The position numbers were made by a program, and so were the translations under genes. The notes under the pieces are model-generated. The model saw only the letters and a list, made by a program, of their open reading frames with translations, searched no databases and was not told the DNA's origin. Below, one piece after another: positions 1-6,402 of a DNA stretch of 11,527 nt (position 1 is its first letter; each line of letters begins with the position of its first letter). This stretch comes from Acidobacteriota bacterium. Lineage in GTDB: Bacteria; Acidobacteriota; Vicinamibacteria; Vicinamibacterales; UBA2999. The stretch spans positions 1 to 11,527 of the forward strand of contig CANIBQ010000127.1 in the NCBI GenBank assembly GCA_947465645.1. Reading direction: 5' to 3'.

Positions 1-1629
1 GCAAGCGAGACGATCGGCGGCTGGCCGGATCCGGTGGCGCGCTTCGACGAGAGACAGCTCCGCGAGCTGCCCGGCATCGGCAAGGACCTCGCCACCAGGG
101 TGCGCGAGCTGGCGGACACGGGCGTCTGCGCCTACCACCAGGCGCTCCTGCAGGAGTTTCCACCCACCATCCTCGATCTGCTCCGCCTGCAAGGGGTCGG
201 CCCGAAGACGGTGGCGCTCTTTTACTCGGCCTTGAACGTGCGCAGTCTCGAGGAGCTCGCCGCCGCCGCACGCGACGGCCGCCTGCGCGGGCTGAAAGGC
301 ATGGGCGCAAAGAAGGAAGCGCTCATCCTCAAGGCGATCGAAGAGCGCCAGAAAGACGCCGGCCGGCACCTCCTGAGCGACACCGCGGCACTCTCCGGCG
401 AGCTCGTCGCCTACCTCCGCGAGCGCGCGCCGGAGATCGACGTCATCGCCGTCGGCAGCCTCCGCCGCGGCTGTGAGACCTGCGGCGACATCGACATCCT
501 GGCCGTCGGCGGCAGCGCCGCGCTGATGGAAACCTTTATCAGCCACCCGAAAGTGGAACGCGTGCTCGGGCATGGGGAGACCAAGTCGAGCGTCCGCCTG
601 CAGGGTGGCTATCAGGCGGATCTCCGCCTGGTGCCGCCGGCCAGCCGCGGCGCCGCCATGCAGTACTTCACCGGCTCGAAGGCGCACAACGTCGCGCTGC
701 GCGACCGGGCGGTCCAGCACGGTCTCAAACTGAACGAGTACGGCTTGTTCAGGCTCGCAGACGATGTGGCGGTGGCCGGAGAGACGGAGGAGGGGATCTA
801 CGAGGCGCTTGGCATGGCGTGGGTGCCACCCGAGCTGCGCGAGCACCGCGGTGAGCTGAGCGCGGCCCTCGATCGCAGCCTTCCCCGCCTGGTCGCGCTC
901 CCTGACCTGCGCGGCGATCTGCACATGCACACTACCGCCACCGACGGCCGTGACAGCCTTGAAGCCATGGCGGCGGCGGCGCACGCGGCCGGGCGGAGCT
1001 ACATCGCGATTACCGATCACAGCAAGGCGCTGGCGATGGCCAACGGGCTCGACGAGCGGGGCGTCCTCGAGCACGCCGCGCGCGTGCGGGCGTTGAACGG
1101 ACGGTTCGAAGGGCTGACGCTGCTGGCCGGCATCGAGTGTGACATCCTCGAGGACGGGCGGATGGATCTCGCCGACGACTGCCTGGCGCAGCTCGACATC
1201 GTCGTCGCGTCGGTGCATTCGCGGTTCAACCAGGACGAGGCACAGATGACCGACCGCGTGCTCCGCGCCCTCGAATGCCCCTGGGTCGACGTGCTCGGGC
1301 ACCCCACCGGGCGCCTGCTGCTGAAGCGCGAGCCGGCACGCGTCAACATGGAGCAGGTGGCCACCGCGGCGGCGCGCCACGGGGTCGCGCTCGAAATCAA
1401 CTGCCAGCCGCACCGGCTCGATTTGAACGATGCGCACGCGCGGCTGGCTCGCGAGCGCGGCGTACGGCTGGTGGTCTCGACCGATGCCCACTCCGCGAAC
1501 GAGCTCGGCAACCTCCGCTGGGGTGTCCTGATGGCGCGCCGGGCGTGGCTGGAGCCCGATGCGGTCCTGAACACGAGAACAGTCGACGAGCTGCGGCCGC
1601 TGCTGCGGCGCAACCTCAGGTCCGGCTAA
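1..1629 (+). CDS. polX: DNA polymerase X family (PolX) with C-terminal PHP phosphoesterase domain, 5'-partial
   Basis: Bacterial/archaeal PolX, a gap-filling repair polymerase whose PHP domain typically gives Mn-dependent 3'-5' exonuclease activity. The frame is open from base 1 and residues 1-11 match the family upstream of the first helix-hairpin-helix, so the true start lies off the window; the GTG at 34 is internal. 542 residues are visible, against roughly 570-580 for full-length members. Numbering from the first visible codon: HhH motifs at about 22-34 (LPGIGKDLA), 62-75 and 98-108; polymerase beta-like palm with GSLRRG at 152-157 and the metal-binding DID at 163-165; FTGSKAHN near 223-230; PHP domain from about 305. 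All expected PHP metal ligands are visible: H308 and H310, H340 (ITDH), E379, H406 (SVH), H434 (GHP), D495 and H497 (TDAH). The polymerase and exonuclease halves therefore both look intact. The TAA stop lies in the loop of a palindrome. Confidence 0.95.
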   Translation, partial: ASETIGGWPDPVARFDERQLRELPGIGKDLATRVRELADTGVCAYHQALLQEFPPTILDLLRLQGVGPKTVALFYSALNVRSLEELAAAARDGRLRGLKGMGAKKEALILKAIEERQKDAGRHLLSDTAALSGELVAYLRERAPEIDVIAVGSLRRGCETCGDIDILAVGGSAALMETFISHPKVERVLGHGETKSSVRLQGGYQADLRLVPPASRGAAMQYFTGSKAHNVALRDRAVQHGLKLNEYGLFRLADDVAVAGETEEGIYEALGMAWVPPELREHRGELSAALDRSLPRLVALPDLRGDLHMHTTATDGRDSLEAMAAAAHAAGRSYIAITDHSKALAMANGLDERGVLEHAARVRALNGRFEGLTLLAGIECDILEDGRMDLADDCLAQLDIVVASVHSRFNQDEAQMTDRVLRALECPWVDVLGHPTGRLLLKREPARVNMEQVATAAARHGVALEINCQPHRLDLNDAHARLARERGVRLVVSTDAHSANELGNLRWGVLMARRAWLEPDAVLNTRTVDELRPLLRRNLRSG

Positions 1630-1672
1630 AGCCGGACCCTGCGTGCATGGCCGGTCCGGCTGAAGGCGGACC
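1619..1672. repeat. Tandem pair of CCGGCT-NN-AGCCGG palindromes at the polX stop
   Basis: The first copy (1619-1638) is a perfect 9-bp inverted repeat, GGTCCGGCT / AGCCGGACC, with the two-base spacer AA. The polX TAA (1627-1629) straddles arm and spacer. The second copy (1653-1672) has the same arm and one mismatch (GGTCCGGCT / AGGCGGACC). Both resemble palindromes at 8012-8029 and 11437-11456. Either could form an RNA hairpin, and they may protect or end the polX transcript. There is no T-tract, so an intrinsic terminator is not clearly shown. The small downstream gene starts 20 bp after the second copy. Confidence 0.75.
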
Positions 1673-1692
1673 CCACGGACAGAAGGACTAAC

Positions 1693-1992
1693 GTGACCGA
1701 CAAGCCAGATGGGTTCGTCGCGCTGAAAGCGCTCAAGCAGGGTGCTCCGGATCCGCAGGCGGCCATCGCCGAGATCCGGACGATCTACTTCAGGACGACG
1801 AAGAAGACGATCGAGCACGACATCGCCCACGCGATCGAGCTGCTCAAGAGCCTGCCCGACGAAGAAGCGCGCGACCGGGCCGGTGTGTTCATGGAAGGGC
1901 TCGCCGAGATGCGGAAGGAGTGGGGAGCGGTCAAGGAGCGCAAGGCGCGCGCGAAGGTCAGAGGTAAGAAGTCAGAGGTTCGAAGTAAGTAG
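1693..1992 (+). CDS. Small uncharacterised helical, lysine-rich protein (99 aa)
   Basis: I do not recognise a family. The GTG start is supported by a good ribosome-binding site, AGAAGG at 1681-1686, six bases upstream; no other start is close. The product looks cytoplasmic, with no signal peptide or membrane segment. Residues 20-80 read as amphipathic helices, with a conspicuous IRTIYFRTTKKTIEHDIAHAI stretch at about 28-48. The last 20 residues are very basic. Residues 88-99 (KVRGKKSEVRSK) are encoded by an intergenic-type heptamer array that runs to the TAG stop, so the native end may once have been nearer residue 85. It follows polX on the same strand by 63 bp and could be cotranscribed. 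Codon use and GC look like a normal gene, but function is unknown. Confidence 0.72.
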   Translation: MTDKPDGFVALKALKQGAPDPQAAIAEIRTIYFRTTKKTIEHDIAHAIELLKSLPDEEARDRAGVFMEGLAEMRKEWGAVKERKARAKVRGKKSEVRSK

Positions 1993-2040
1993 AAAGTACT
2001 TCCAACCTACCTCGAACCTCCTACCTTCGACCTTCTACCT
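1955..2040. repeat. Inverted heptamer array between convergent genes
   Basis: Five + strand heptamers in register: AGGTCAG (1955), AGGTAAG (1962), AAGTCAG (1969), AGGTTCG (1976), AAGTAAG (1983). The opposite arm reads, on the - strand, AGGTAGA (2040-2034), AGGTCGA, AGGTAGG, AGGTTCG and AGGTAGG (2012-2006). The centre can pair as a 15-bp stem, 1976-1990 with 2005-2019, 13 of 15 matched, around a 14-base loop. The array covers the stop codons of both flanking genes (1990-1992 on +, 2039-2041 on -). Its position between convergent genes suggests a bidirectional transcript end, which is an inference; there is no strong U-tract. Confidence 0.75.
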
Positions 2041-2851
2041 ATCGTTTCTCGATCACCAGTTTCTTCCTCGCCGTGATGCGCAGGATGTCCGGCACGTTGC
2101 GATCGATCGACAGCATCCGCATGTCGCGGTCATTCAGCCGCTGGAGCAGGTTCATCGAGACGCCGAGCGGCGTCTTCGGGTTCCGCGTCAGCGCCACAGC
2201 GATCTGGTAGTTCTTCACCCAGGCGCGGGTATTGGCGATGATCCGCAGGATCTCGTCCGAGAGGCTGGCCATGCGGGCGATGCTCTCGATCTCGGTCTCG
2301 GTCATCTTCGGACTGCTCAGCACGGCGACGGCGACAATCTTGTTCGGATCGCGGATGAGAACCGCACGCTCCTCACGCGTGCCTTTCATTGCCAGCGACA
2401 TCCGCTGCGCGATGGTCATGGCCGCGATCTTCTGGATCGTCGCCGGCCGCTCCTTGCCTTCGGGCGGCAGCGTCTCCTCCGACGGCTCGTCGGGCTCCGG
2501 CACCGGCGGCGGCCCCATGTCGACAAGCGGCGCGTCGGTGTCTGGCGCGGACTCGAGCGACGGCGACGCTGACGGGTGAATGCCGCGCGCGGCGAAAAAG
2601 CTCCGCATCTCGGCCGGCACGTCCGGGCGCGACAGAAACACCTCCACCGAACCAGGCGGGATGGCGGCCAGCGTCGCTTCAGCCGCGCGGCCGATCCCGG
2701 GATCCGGATCGCTGACGAGGAGCATCAGGAGCCCGAGCTGCTCGTGCGCCCGTGGGGCGAGCGCGCCCTGCGCTGCCAGCAGCCGGATGTCCCGCGCCAC
2801 TTCGCCACGGCGGAAAAAGTCCAGGAGCGGGGTCCGAAAACCAGCATCCAT
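2039..2851 (-). CDS. Uncharacterised two-domain helical-repeat protein (270 aa)
   Basis: The N-terminal part (residues 1-92, beginning TPLLDFFRRGEVARDIRLLAAQG at about 7-29) is helical, with a DPDPGIGRAAEATLAAIP segment like one HEAT-type repeat. Residues 93-137 are a Pro/Glu/Asp-rich linker. The C-terminal part (138-270) contains repeating helix pairs, including LIRDPNKIVAVAVL (165-178), SLSDEILRIIANTR (196-209) and NPKTPLGVSMNLLQRL (224-239), which looks like a solenoid of the DUF2336 or leucine-rich-repeat-variant kind. I recall similar proteins annotated as hypothetical in Acidobacteriota and related phyla, without a function. No membrane segment or catalytic motif is seen. It follows the HTH-TM gene by 14 bp on the same strand and is the last gene of that string. 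Its ribosome-binding site is weak, so it may rely on translational coupling. A scaffold or adaptor role is only a guess. Confidence 0.8.
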   Translation of the reverse strand: MDAGFRTPLLDFFRRGEVARDIRLLAAQGALAPRAHEQLGLLMLLVSDPDPGIGRAAEATLAAIPPGSVEVFLSRPDVPAEMRSFFAARGIHPSASPSLESAPDTDAPLVDMGPPPVPEPDEPSEETLPPEGKERPATIQKIAAMTIAQRMSLAMKGTREERAVLIRDPNKIVAVAVLSSPKMTETEIESIARMASLSDEILRIIANTRAWVKNYQIAVALTRNPKTPLGVSMNLLQRLNDRDMRMLSIDRNVPDILRITARKKLVIEKR

Positions 2852-2865
2852 CGGTGGGGCGCGGA

Positions 2866-3276
2866 TTAACGCAGGGAGAAATAGTAGAAGGCGCCGGCAG
2901 CGACGATGGCGAGCACCACCGCAACCGTGGCGAGAATACCGAGCGAGCGGCGCCGGCCATCGTCGGAGTCAAGGTCCGGCGGCACGTGCGGGCTGCCAAT
3001 CGTCACCGAATCGTGCGGGAACTGGGCAATGAACTCGCGGACCGTCTGTTCCGGGTCCATGCCGACCTCGACGGCAAAGGACCGGACGAACGCGCGCGAA
3101 TAGATGCCCCCAGGCAGGAGCGAAATATCGTTGCGCTCGAGCGCCTCGAGAACGCGCACCGACAGCTTCGTGGTTTCGGCGATCTGGCGCAACGACAACC
3201 CTTTCGCTTCGCGGGCGCGTTTCATTCGAGGGCCGAAGTCTGTCTCTACGCGATCTGCCAACGCCACTAGCGGCAT
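2866..3276 (-). CDS. RodZ-like HTH protein with a single C-terminal membrane anchor (136 aa)
   Basis: Residues 14-80 form a helix-turn-helix domain of the RodZ N-terminal type: FGPRMKRAREAKGLSLRQIA, then TTKLSVRVLEALERND, then LPGGIYSRAFVRSFAVEVG. In RodZ this domain binds the actin homologue MreB. A short linker (85-110) with basic RRR precedes one hydrophobic segment at about 111-133, and only three residues follow it. Unlike RodZ of E. coli, there is no periplasmic domain, so the protein is an HTH fixed to the inner face of the membrane. It is not possible to tell from sequence whether it binds MreB or DNA. The ATG lies one base after the TAA of the upstream tenI/thiE-like gene, with no clear Shine-Dalgarno (a run of Cs lies there), which points to translational coupling. 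A later start would cut into the HTH. Confidence 0.85.
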   Translation of the reverse strand: MPLVALADRVETDFGPRMKRAREAKGLSLRQIAETTKLSVRVLEALERNDISLLPGGIYSRAFVRSFAVEVGMDPEQTVREFIAQFPHDSVTIGSPHVPPDLDSDDGRRRSLGILATVAVVLAIVAAGAFYYFSLR

Positions 3277-3277
3277 G

Positions 3278-3925
3278 TTAGGGGGGTGTTACCGGGGTGT
3301 CAAACGCGGCCGTCGATTCCTGCACGATTTCCCTCAGTTCTTCGGCCGGTGTATCCGCGAAGAGACCAATACCCGCCCACCCCGCGGCCCCAGTTCGGCC
3401 CACTGCGGCTAGGCGCTCCAGGTTGACGCCGCCGACCCCGAGGACCGGTATCCGGACCGCCTGCGCCACGCGTTCCAGCTCGGTGAGGCCCGCCGGCGCA
3501 CGGCCGGGCTTCGATGCCGACTCGAACACGGTGCCGAACAGCAGATAGTCAACCGCTCCGGACTCTGAGACGGCCGTCGCCTCGTCAACGGCATGCACGG
3601 AGCGGCCGACGAGAAACGGGCGTCCCGTCACGCGGCGCACGTGCTCAGCCGGCATCGAGTCGGCGCGCAGATGCACCCCGTGCGCGCCCGCTGCCATCGC
3701 TACATCCAGGCGATCGTTGACGACGACCCGCGTGCGCGTGCCGCCGACCGCATCGAGACAGTCGCGCACGAGGGACAGGAGCGCGGCGCCGGCGAGATCC
3801 GGTTCGCGCACCTGCACGAGGTCGATGCCCGCACCGGCGGCGGCGCCCACCTGCTCGACGAGTGGCTGCTGCCATGCAGGTCCGAAACGGCGCCGGTCGG
3901 TGATCAGGCAGAGGACGGGCCGCAT
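3278..3925 (-). CDS. Thiamine phosphate synthase / TenI-family protein, atypical active site (215 aa)
   Basis: TIM-barrel protein of the ThiE/TenI superfamily: ThiE joins the thiazole and pyrimidine halves of thiamine, and TenI is a thiazole tautomerase. Visible landmarks: VREPDL (39-44), VNDRLDVA (69-76), GVHLRADS (83-90), GRSVHAVDEA (107-116), FGTVFESASKPG (130-141), VLGVGG (161-166). The GRSVH...DYLLFG.VFE block resembles B. subtilis TenI more than ThiE, as far as I recall those sequences. The ThiE lysine after Q-x-R (here VREP) and the GQ-D after VHL (here RADS) are absent, and the TenI catalytic histidine before VFE is threonine. Function is therefore uncertain. The start is firm: GGAGGAG at 3933-3939 lies seven bases ahead of the ATG, overlapping the upstream gene's end. 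No other thiamine gene and no TPP riboswitch is visible. Confidence 0.85.
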   Translation of the reverse strand: MRPVLCLITDRRRFGPAWQQPLVEQVGAAAGAGIDLVQVREPDLAGAALLSLVRDCLDAVGGTRTRVVVNDRLDVAMAAGAHGVHLRADSMPAEHVRRVTGRPFLVGRSVHAVDEATAVSESGAVDYLLFGTVFESASKPGRAPAGLTELERVAQAVRIPVLGVGGVNLERLAAVGRTGAAGWAGIGLFADTPAEELREIVQESTAAFDTPVTPP

Positions 3926-3929
3926 CCCG

Positions 3930-4166
3930 TTACTCCTCCGGGATGCGCCTGGCGAGCAGCATAGCCACGAGCTCGCTCACCCCGACACAGATGTTGATGA
4001 CGCCGACGCCGGAGATGGCGCCACGCACGAAGTGGTTGGTGATGATCGCGTGCACAGCCGGGAGCGACTGAGCGAAGTAGTTGCGATCCCAGAAGACAGA
4101 CCAGGGCACGACGACGAGCGCGAAGCCGACCTCGAAAAAGAGCGCGGTGACGAGCAGCCTTCTCAC
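3930..4166 (-). CDS. Small integral membrane protein, two predicted TM helices (78 aa)
   Basis: Two hydrophobic segments, at about residues 4-24 (LLVTALFFEVGFALVVVPWS) and 48-71 (RGAISGVGVINICVGVSELV), are joined by a loop carrying WDRNYFAQ and end in a basic tail (ARRIPEE). The short N-terminal RR and the C-terminal RR suggest both ends face the cytoplasm. The GTG start overlaps the TPR gene stop as GTGA (4163-4166), with GGGAG six bases upstream, so translation is coupled to the TPR gene. Its stop lies four bases before the TenI/ThiE-like start. No catalytic motif is seen and I do not know the family; it may be a membrane partner of the TPR protein, which is inference from coupling only. 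Confidence 0.82.
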   Translation of the reverse strand: MRRLLVTALFFEVGFALVVVPWSVFWDRNYFAQSLPAVHAIITNHFVRGAISGVGVINICVGVSELVAMLLARRIPEE

Positions 4167-5653
4167 GACGAGCTCCCGGCCTGTACCCGCGTGAGCCGTG
4201 CGATGCGGGCGCCGACATCCCGATAGCCCGCCGCGTCGGCCTCCAGCTCGAGGAGGATCGCCAGTGCCCGGGCCGACTCGGCTGTGGTTTCGAGGGCCAC
4301 GGCAAGGTCGTAGAGCAGGACGAACCCCTCCTCCGGCGACGGCGCGGGCGCCTCAGCCGCTCGCTTGAGCCACTCGATCCCCCGTGACACATCCCCGCGG
4401 GCAATCAGCAGGCGGCCCAGCTGCCCGCCCGCGTGGAACCGCAAGGCCGGCACGCGCACCGCCCTCTCCAGCGCGGCGATCGCTTCGACCTCCCGCCCCT
4501 CGCTCCAATGCTGCAGCGCCAGCGCGTATTCCGCATGCGCATCGCTCACCTCCTGCTCCCGGGTGGCCTTCGCCCGCAGCTCCTCGAACACCGACTCGAG
4601 ATCGGGAGGGAGCGTGGTTGCCACCTCCATCTCACCCAGCGCGCCGCTCAGGTCGATCTCAATCGCCTCGACGACGGTCGCCGTCTCTGGCGCGCCAAGG
4701 TCGGCGAACAGGTCCTCCTCACGCGCGGCCGCCAGGTCTTCAGCAATGGCGTGCGCTTCCGCCGTGCGGCCGGCCGCCAGGTATGCATCGGCCAGGCGCG
4801 CCTGCGCTTCACGCATCAGGTCGTGAAAACCGGCATCGACGCAGAGATCCACCAGCTTCGCCAGGGCGGGTATGTGGGACACCGTCGACGTGAACTGGCG
4901 CAGGGCGTCTGTCGCGCGCGACAGGTCGCCTTCGAGGAGCGCCGCATCGGCGACGATATCGACGCAGGCGAATGCCCGATCGGGCTGTGCGCCCTCGACG
5001 AGCCGGGCGGCAAGCCGCATGACGTCCGCGCCTCGGTCCGGCGACCGCATCAGGAAACCGGTCAGCAGACGGCGCGCCTGCTCGTCCTGCCCGGCGGCGA
5101 GGGCGCGGCCGGCCAGCGCGAGCAGCATCTCGGGATCGTCGAGCAGCGCCGTGACCAGCGGCGTGTCCCCCAGTGTCTCGGCCGCCTGCACCGCGGCGAT
5201 CTTGGCCTCCGTATCGGCATCCTCGAGCAGCCCGAGCCAGACCACGCACTCGGCTGCGCCACGGGCATCACCGCGAAACCGGCGCTGTTCCGCGAGGAGG
5301 CGAAAATACTGGCGTGCGTCGAGCAGGAGACCCTGGCGTGACGCGATCTCCGCCAGCTGCAGCAACGTGTGTTCGTCCGTGCTGTGAAGCTTCAGCGCCT
5401 TCTTGTAGACCGCCTGCGCCTTGGACAGGAACCCTTCTGCGCACAGGAAGTCGGCGACCCTCGTAAACAGCTCGACCGCGCGATCCGGATCGCCGGCGCG
5501 GACCCACAGGTCGCCGAGGGTATTGATCGATGCCCAGTCGCGCGGCTGATCCTCGACCAGACGGACGTACTCGGCGATGGCGTCATCGAGCTTCCCCTGC
5601 CGAAGCAGCTTCTCCGCTCGTTTCAGGGTGGCGTCGCGGTTAGGAGAAGACAC
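4163..5653 (-). CDS. Tetratricopeptide-repeat protein (496 aa)
   Basis: The N-terminal third holds clear TPR units: about residues 8-38 (AEKLLRQGKLDDAIAEYVRL), 42-75 (INTLGDLWVRAGDPDRAVELF), 76-108 (KAQAVYKKALKLHSTDEHTL), with weaker repeats to about 300. An acidic linker (about 305-350) leads to DLESVFEELRAKA and a second TPR block in the C-terminal third (about 370-480). There is no signal peptide or membrane helix, so it is likely a cytoplasmic protein-binding scaffold. Similar TPR proteins occur in Acidobacteriota and Myxococcota, but I cannot assign a partner. The start is GTG at 5653, without an obvious Shine-Dalgarno; no better in-frame start precedes it before the repeat block and the rnhB stop. 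It is translationally coupled to the membrane mini-protein downstream. Confidence 0.88.
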   Translation of the reverse strand: MSSPNRDATLKRAEKLLRQGKLDDAIAEYVRLVEDQPRDWASINTLGDLWVRAGDPDRAVELFTRVADFLCAEGFLSKAQAVYKKALKLHSTDEHTLLQLAEIASRQGLLLDARQYFRLLAEQRRFRGDARGAAECVVWLGLLEDADTEAKIAAVQAAETLGDTPLVTALLDDPEMLLALAGRALAAGQDEQARRLLTGFLMRSPDRGADVMRLAARLVEGAQPDRAFACVDIVADAALLEGDLSRATDALRQFTSTVSHIPALAKLVDLCVDAGFHDLMREAQARLADAYLAAGRTAEAHAIAEDLAAAREEDLFADLGAPETATVVEAIEIDLSGALGEMEVATTLPPDLESVFEELRAKATREQEVSDAHAEYALALQHWSEGREVEAIAALERAVRVPALRFHAGGQLGRLLIARGDVSRGIEWLKRAAEAPAPSPEEGFVLLYDLAVALETTAESARALAILLELEADAAGYRDVGARIARLTRVQAGSSS

Positions 5654-5659
5654 TGCCTA

Positions 5660-5687
5660 GGGCAAAGGTCAAAGGGCAAAGGGCCCA
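5660..5687. repeat. Tandem heptamer array between rnhB and the TPR gene
   Basis: Four consecutive 7-mers on the + strand: GGGCAAA (5660), GGTCAAA (5667), GGGCAAA (5674), GGGCCCA (5681). The array ends one base before the rnhB stop codon (5688-5690) and fills nearly the whole gap to the TPR start. It shares the seven-base period of the arrays at 1955-2040 and 6326-6402 but not their exact motif, and has no inverted partner. Confidence 0.7.
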
Positions 5688-6311
5688 CTACTCGATCGTA
5701 TCAAACAGCGATGCCGGCCTGAATGAGCGGCGATGCAGCGTCGAGTAGCCGAACCGCGCGACGGCGGCGAGGTGGTCGGCGGTCGCGTAGCCCTTGTGAC
5801 GGTCGTAGCCGTAGCGCGGATCGGCGGCGTGGTACTCGAGCATCTCGCGATCGCGCGTCACCTTGGCGACGATCGATGCCGCGGCGATCGCCGTGCACTT
5901 CTGGTCGCCGTGCACAACGCCGCGCTGGGCCATCAGCAGGTTCGGAATCCGGAAGGCGTCGACCAGGATGAGGTCCGGCAGCGGGGCGATCGCCATCACG
6001 GCGAGCCGCATCGCCTCGAGTGAGGCGTGGTGGATGTTGATCTCGTCGATCTCGGTGGGCTGCGCCGCCGCGACCGACCAGGCGAGCGCTTTCCTGGTGA
6101 TGACGCCGTAGAGCCGTTCGCGCTCTGCGGCGGTCACCATCTTGGAGTCGAAGATGCCGGGGATGTGCCGGCTGGGATCGAGGACGACCGCCGCGGCGAC
6201 GACCGGCCCGGCCAGGCAGCCGCGCCCGACTTCGTCGCAGCCGGCGATGCGGTGAAATCCCCAGCGCCTGAGGGCATTCTCGAGCGTCCGCATCGCTCGG
6301 ATCTTGACCAT
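5688..6311 (-). CDS. rnhB: Ribonuclease HII
   Basis: Cleaves the RNA strand of RNA-DNA hybrids and nicks 5' of single ribonucleotides in DNA, starting ribonucleotide excision repair. Hallmarks: CDEVGRG at 25-31 with catalytic D26 and E27; FDSK at 54-57; LVDAF at 116-120 with D118; GDQKCTAIAAASIVAKVTRD at 135-154 with D154; and GYDRHKGYAT at 168-177. All four acidic metal ligands are present, and 207 residues is a normal length. The ATG at 6311 has GAAGG seven bases upstream; M7 is a less likely alternative. rnhB following rplS is a common bacterial order. It is separated from rplS here by about 88 bp of inverted heptamer repeats, which may weaken or end read-through. Confidence 0.97.
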   Translation of the reverse strand: MVKIRAMRTLENALRRWGFHRIAGCDEVGRGCLAGPVVAAAVVLDPSRHIPGIFDSKMVTAAERERLYGVITRKALAWSVAAAQPTEIDEINIHHASLEAMRLAVMAIAPLPDLILVDAFRIPNLLMAQRGVVHGDQKCTAIAAASIVAKVTRDREMLEYHAADPRYGYDRHKGYATADHLAAVARFGYSTLHRRSFRPASLFDTIE

Positions 6312-6325
6312 GGGGAAGCCTTCAG

Positions 6326-6402
6326 TTCACGGTAGACGGTAGACAGTAAGCCGTGGCGTGCTCTCTGCTGTAAACCGTCTACTGCCTACTGTTTACTGCC
6401 TA
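6326..6402. repeat. Inverted heptamer array between rplS and rnhB
   Basis: The left arm (+ strand) reads TTCACGG (6326), TAGACGG (6333), TAGACAG (6340), TAAGCCG (6347). The right arm reads CTGTAAA (6368), CCGTCTA (6375), CTGCCTA (6382), CTGTTTA (6389), CTGCCTA (6396), i.e. TAGGCAG/TAAACAG/TAGGCAG/TAGACGG/TTTACAG on the other strand. The arms can pair imperfectly in several registers around a spacer of about 14 bases. The last heptamer contains the rplS stop codon (6400-6402). It may act as a weak terminator or an mRNA processing site, which is inference. Confidence 0.75.

Noticed and set aside
34..36. GTG at 34 as the start of polX
   Set aside because: The frame is open to base 1 and the preceding residues (ASETIGGWPDP) fit the PolX N-terminal helical region, so the gene continues off the window.
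1639..1692. Intrinsic terminator after polX
   Set aside because: Stable palindromes are present but no T-rich tract follows, and the next gene starts 20 bp later with its own ribosome-binding site, so they are listed as repeats only.
1955..2040. CRISPR array
   Set aside because: Units are 7 bp, contiguous and degenerate, without spacers of constant length and without cas genes nearby.
3926..3940. TPP riboswitch upstream of the TenI/ThiE-like gene
   Set aside because: The gene lies four bases from the preceding stop inside a coupled string, and no CTGAGA-type thi-box is seen nearby.
4433..5341. A 302-codon + strand open frame opposite the TPR gene, and similar ones opposite polX (1017-1613, -) and overlapping 1742-2572 (+)
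   Set aside because: Compositional shadows of the real genes: rich in Arg/Ala/Ser/His, no motifs, no ribosome-binding sites, in conflict with coupled gene arrangements on the coding strand.
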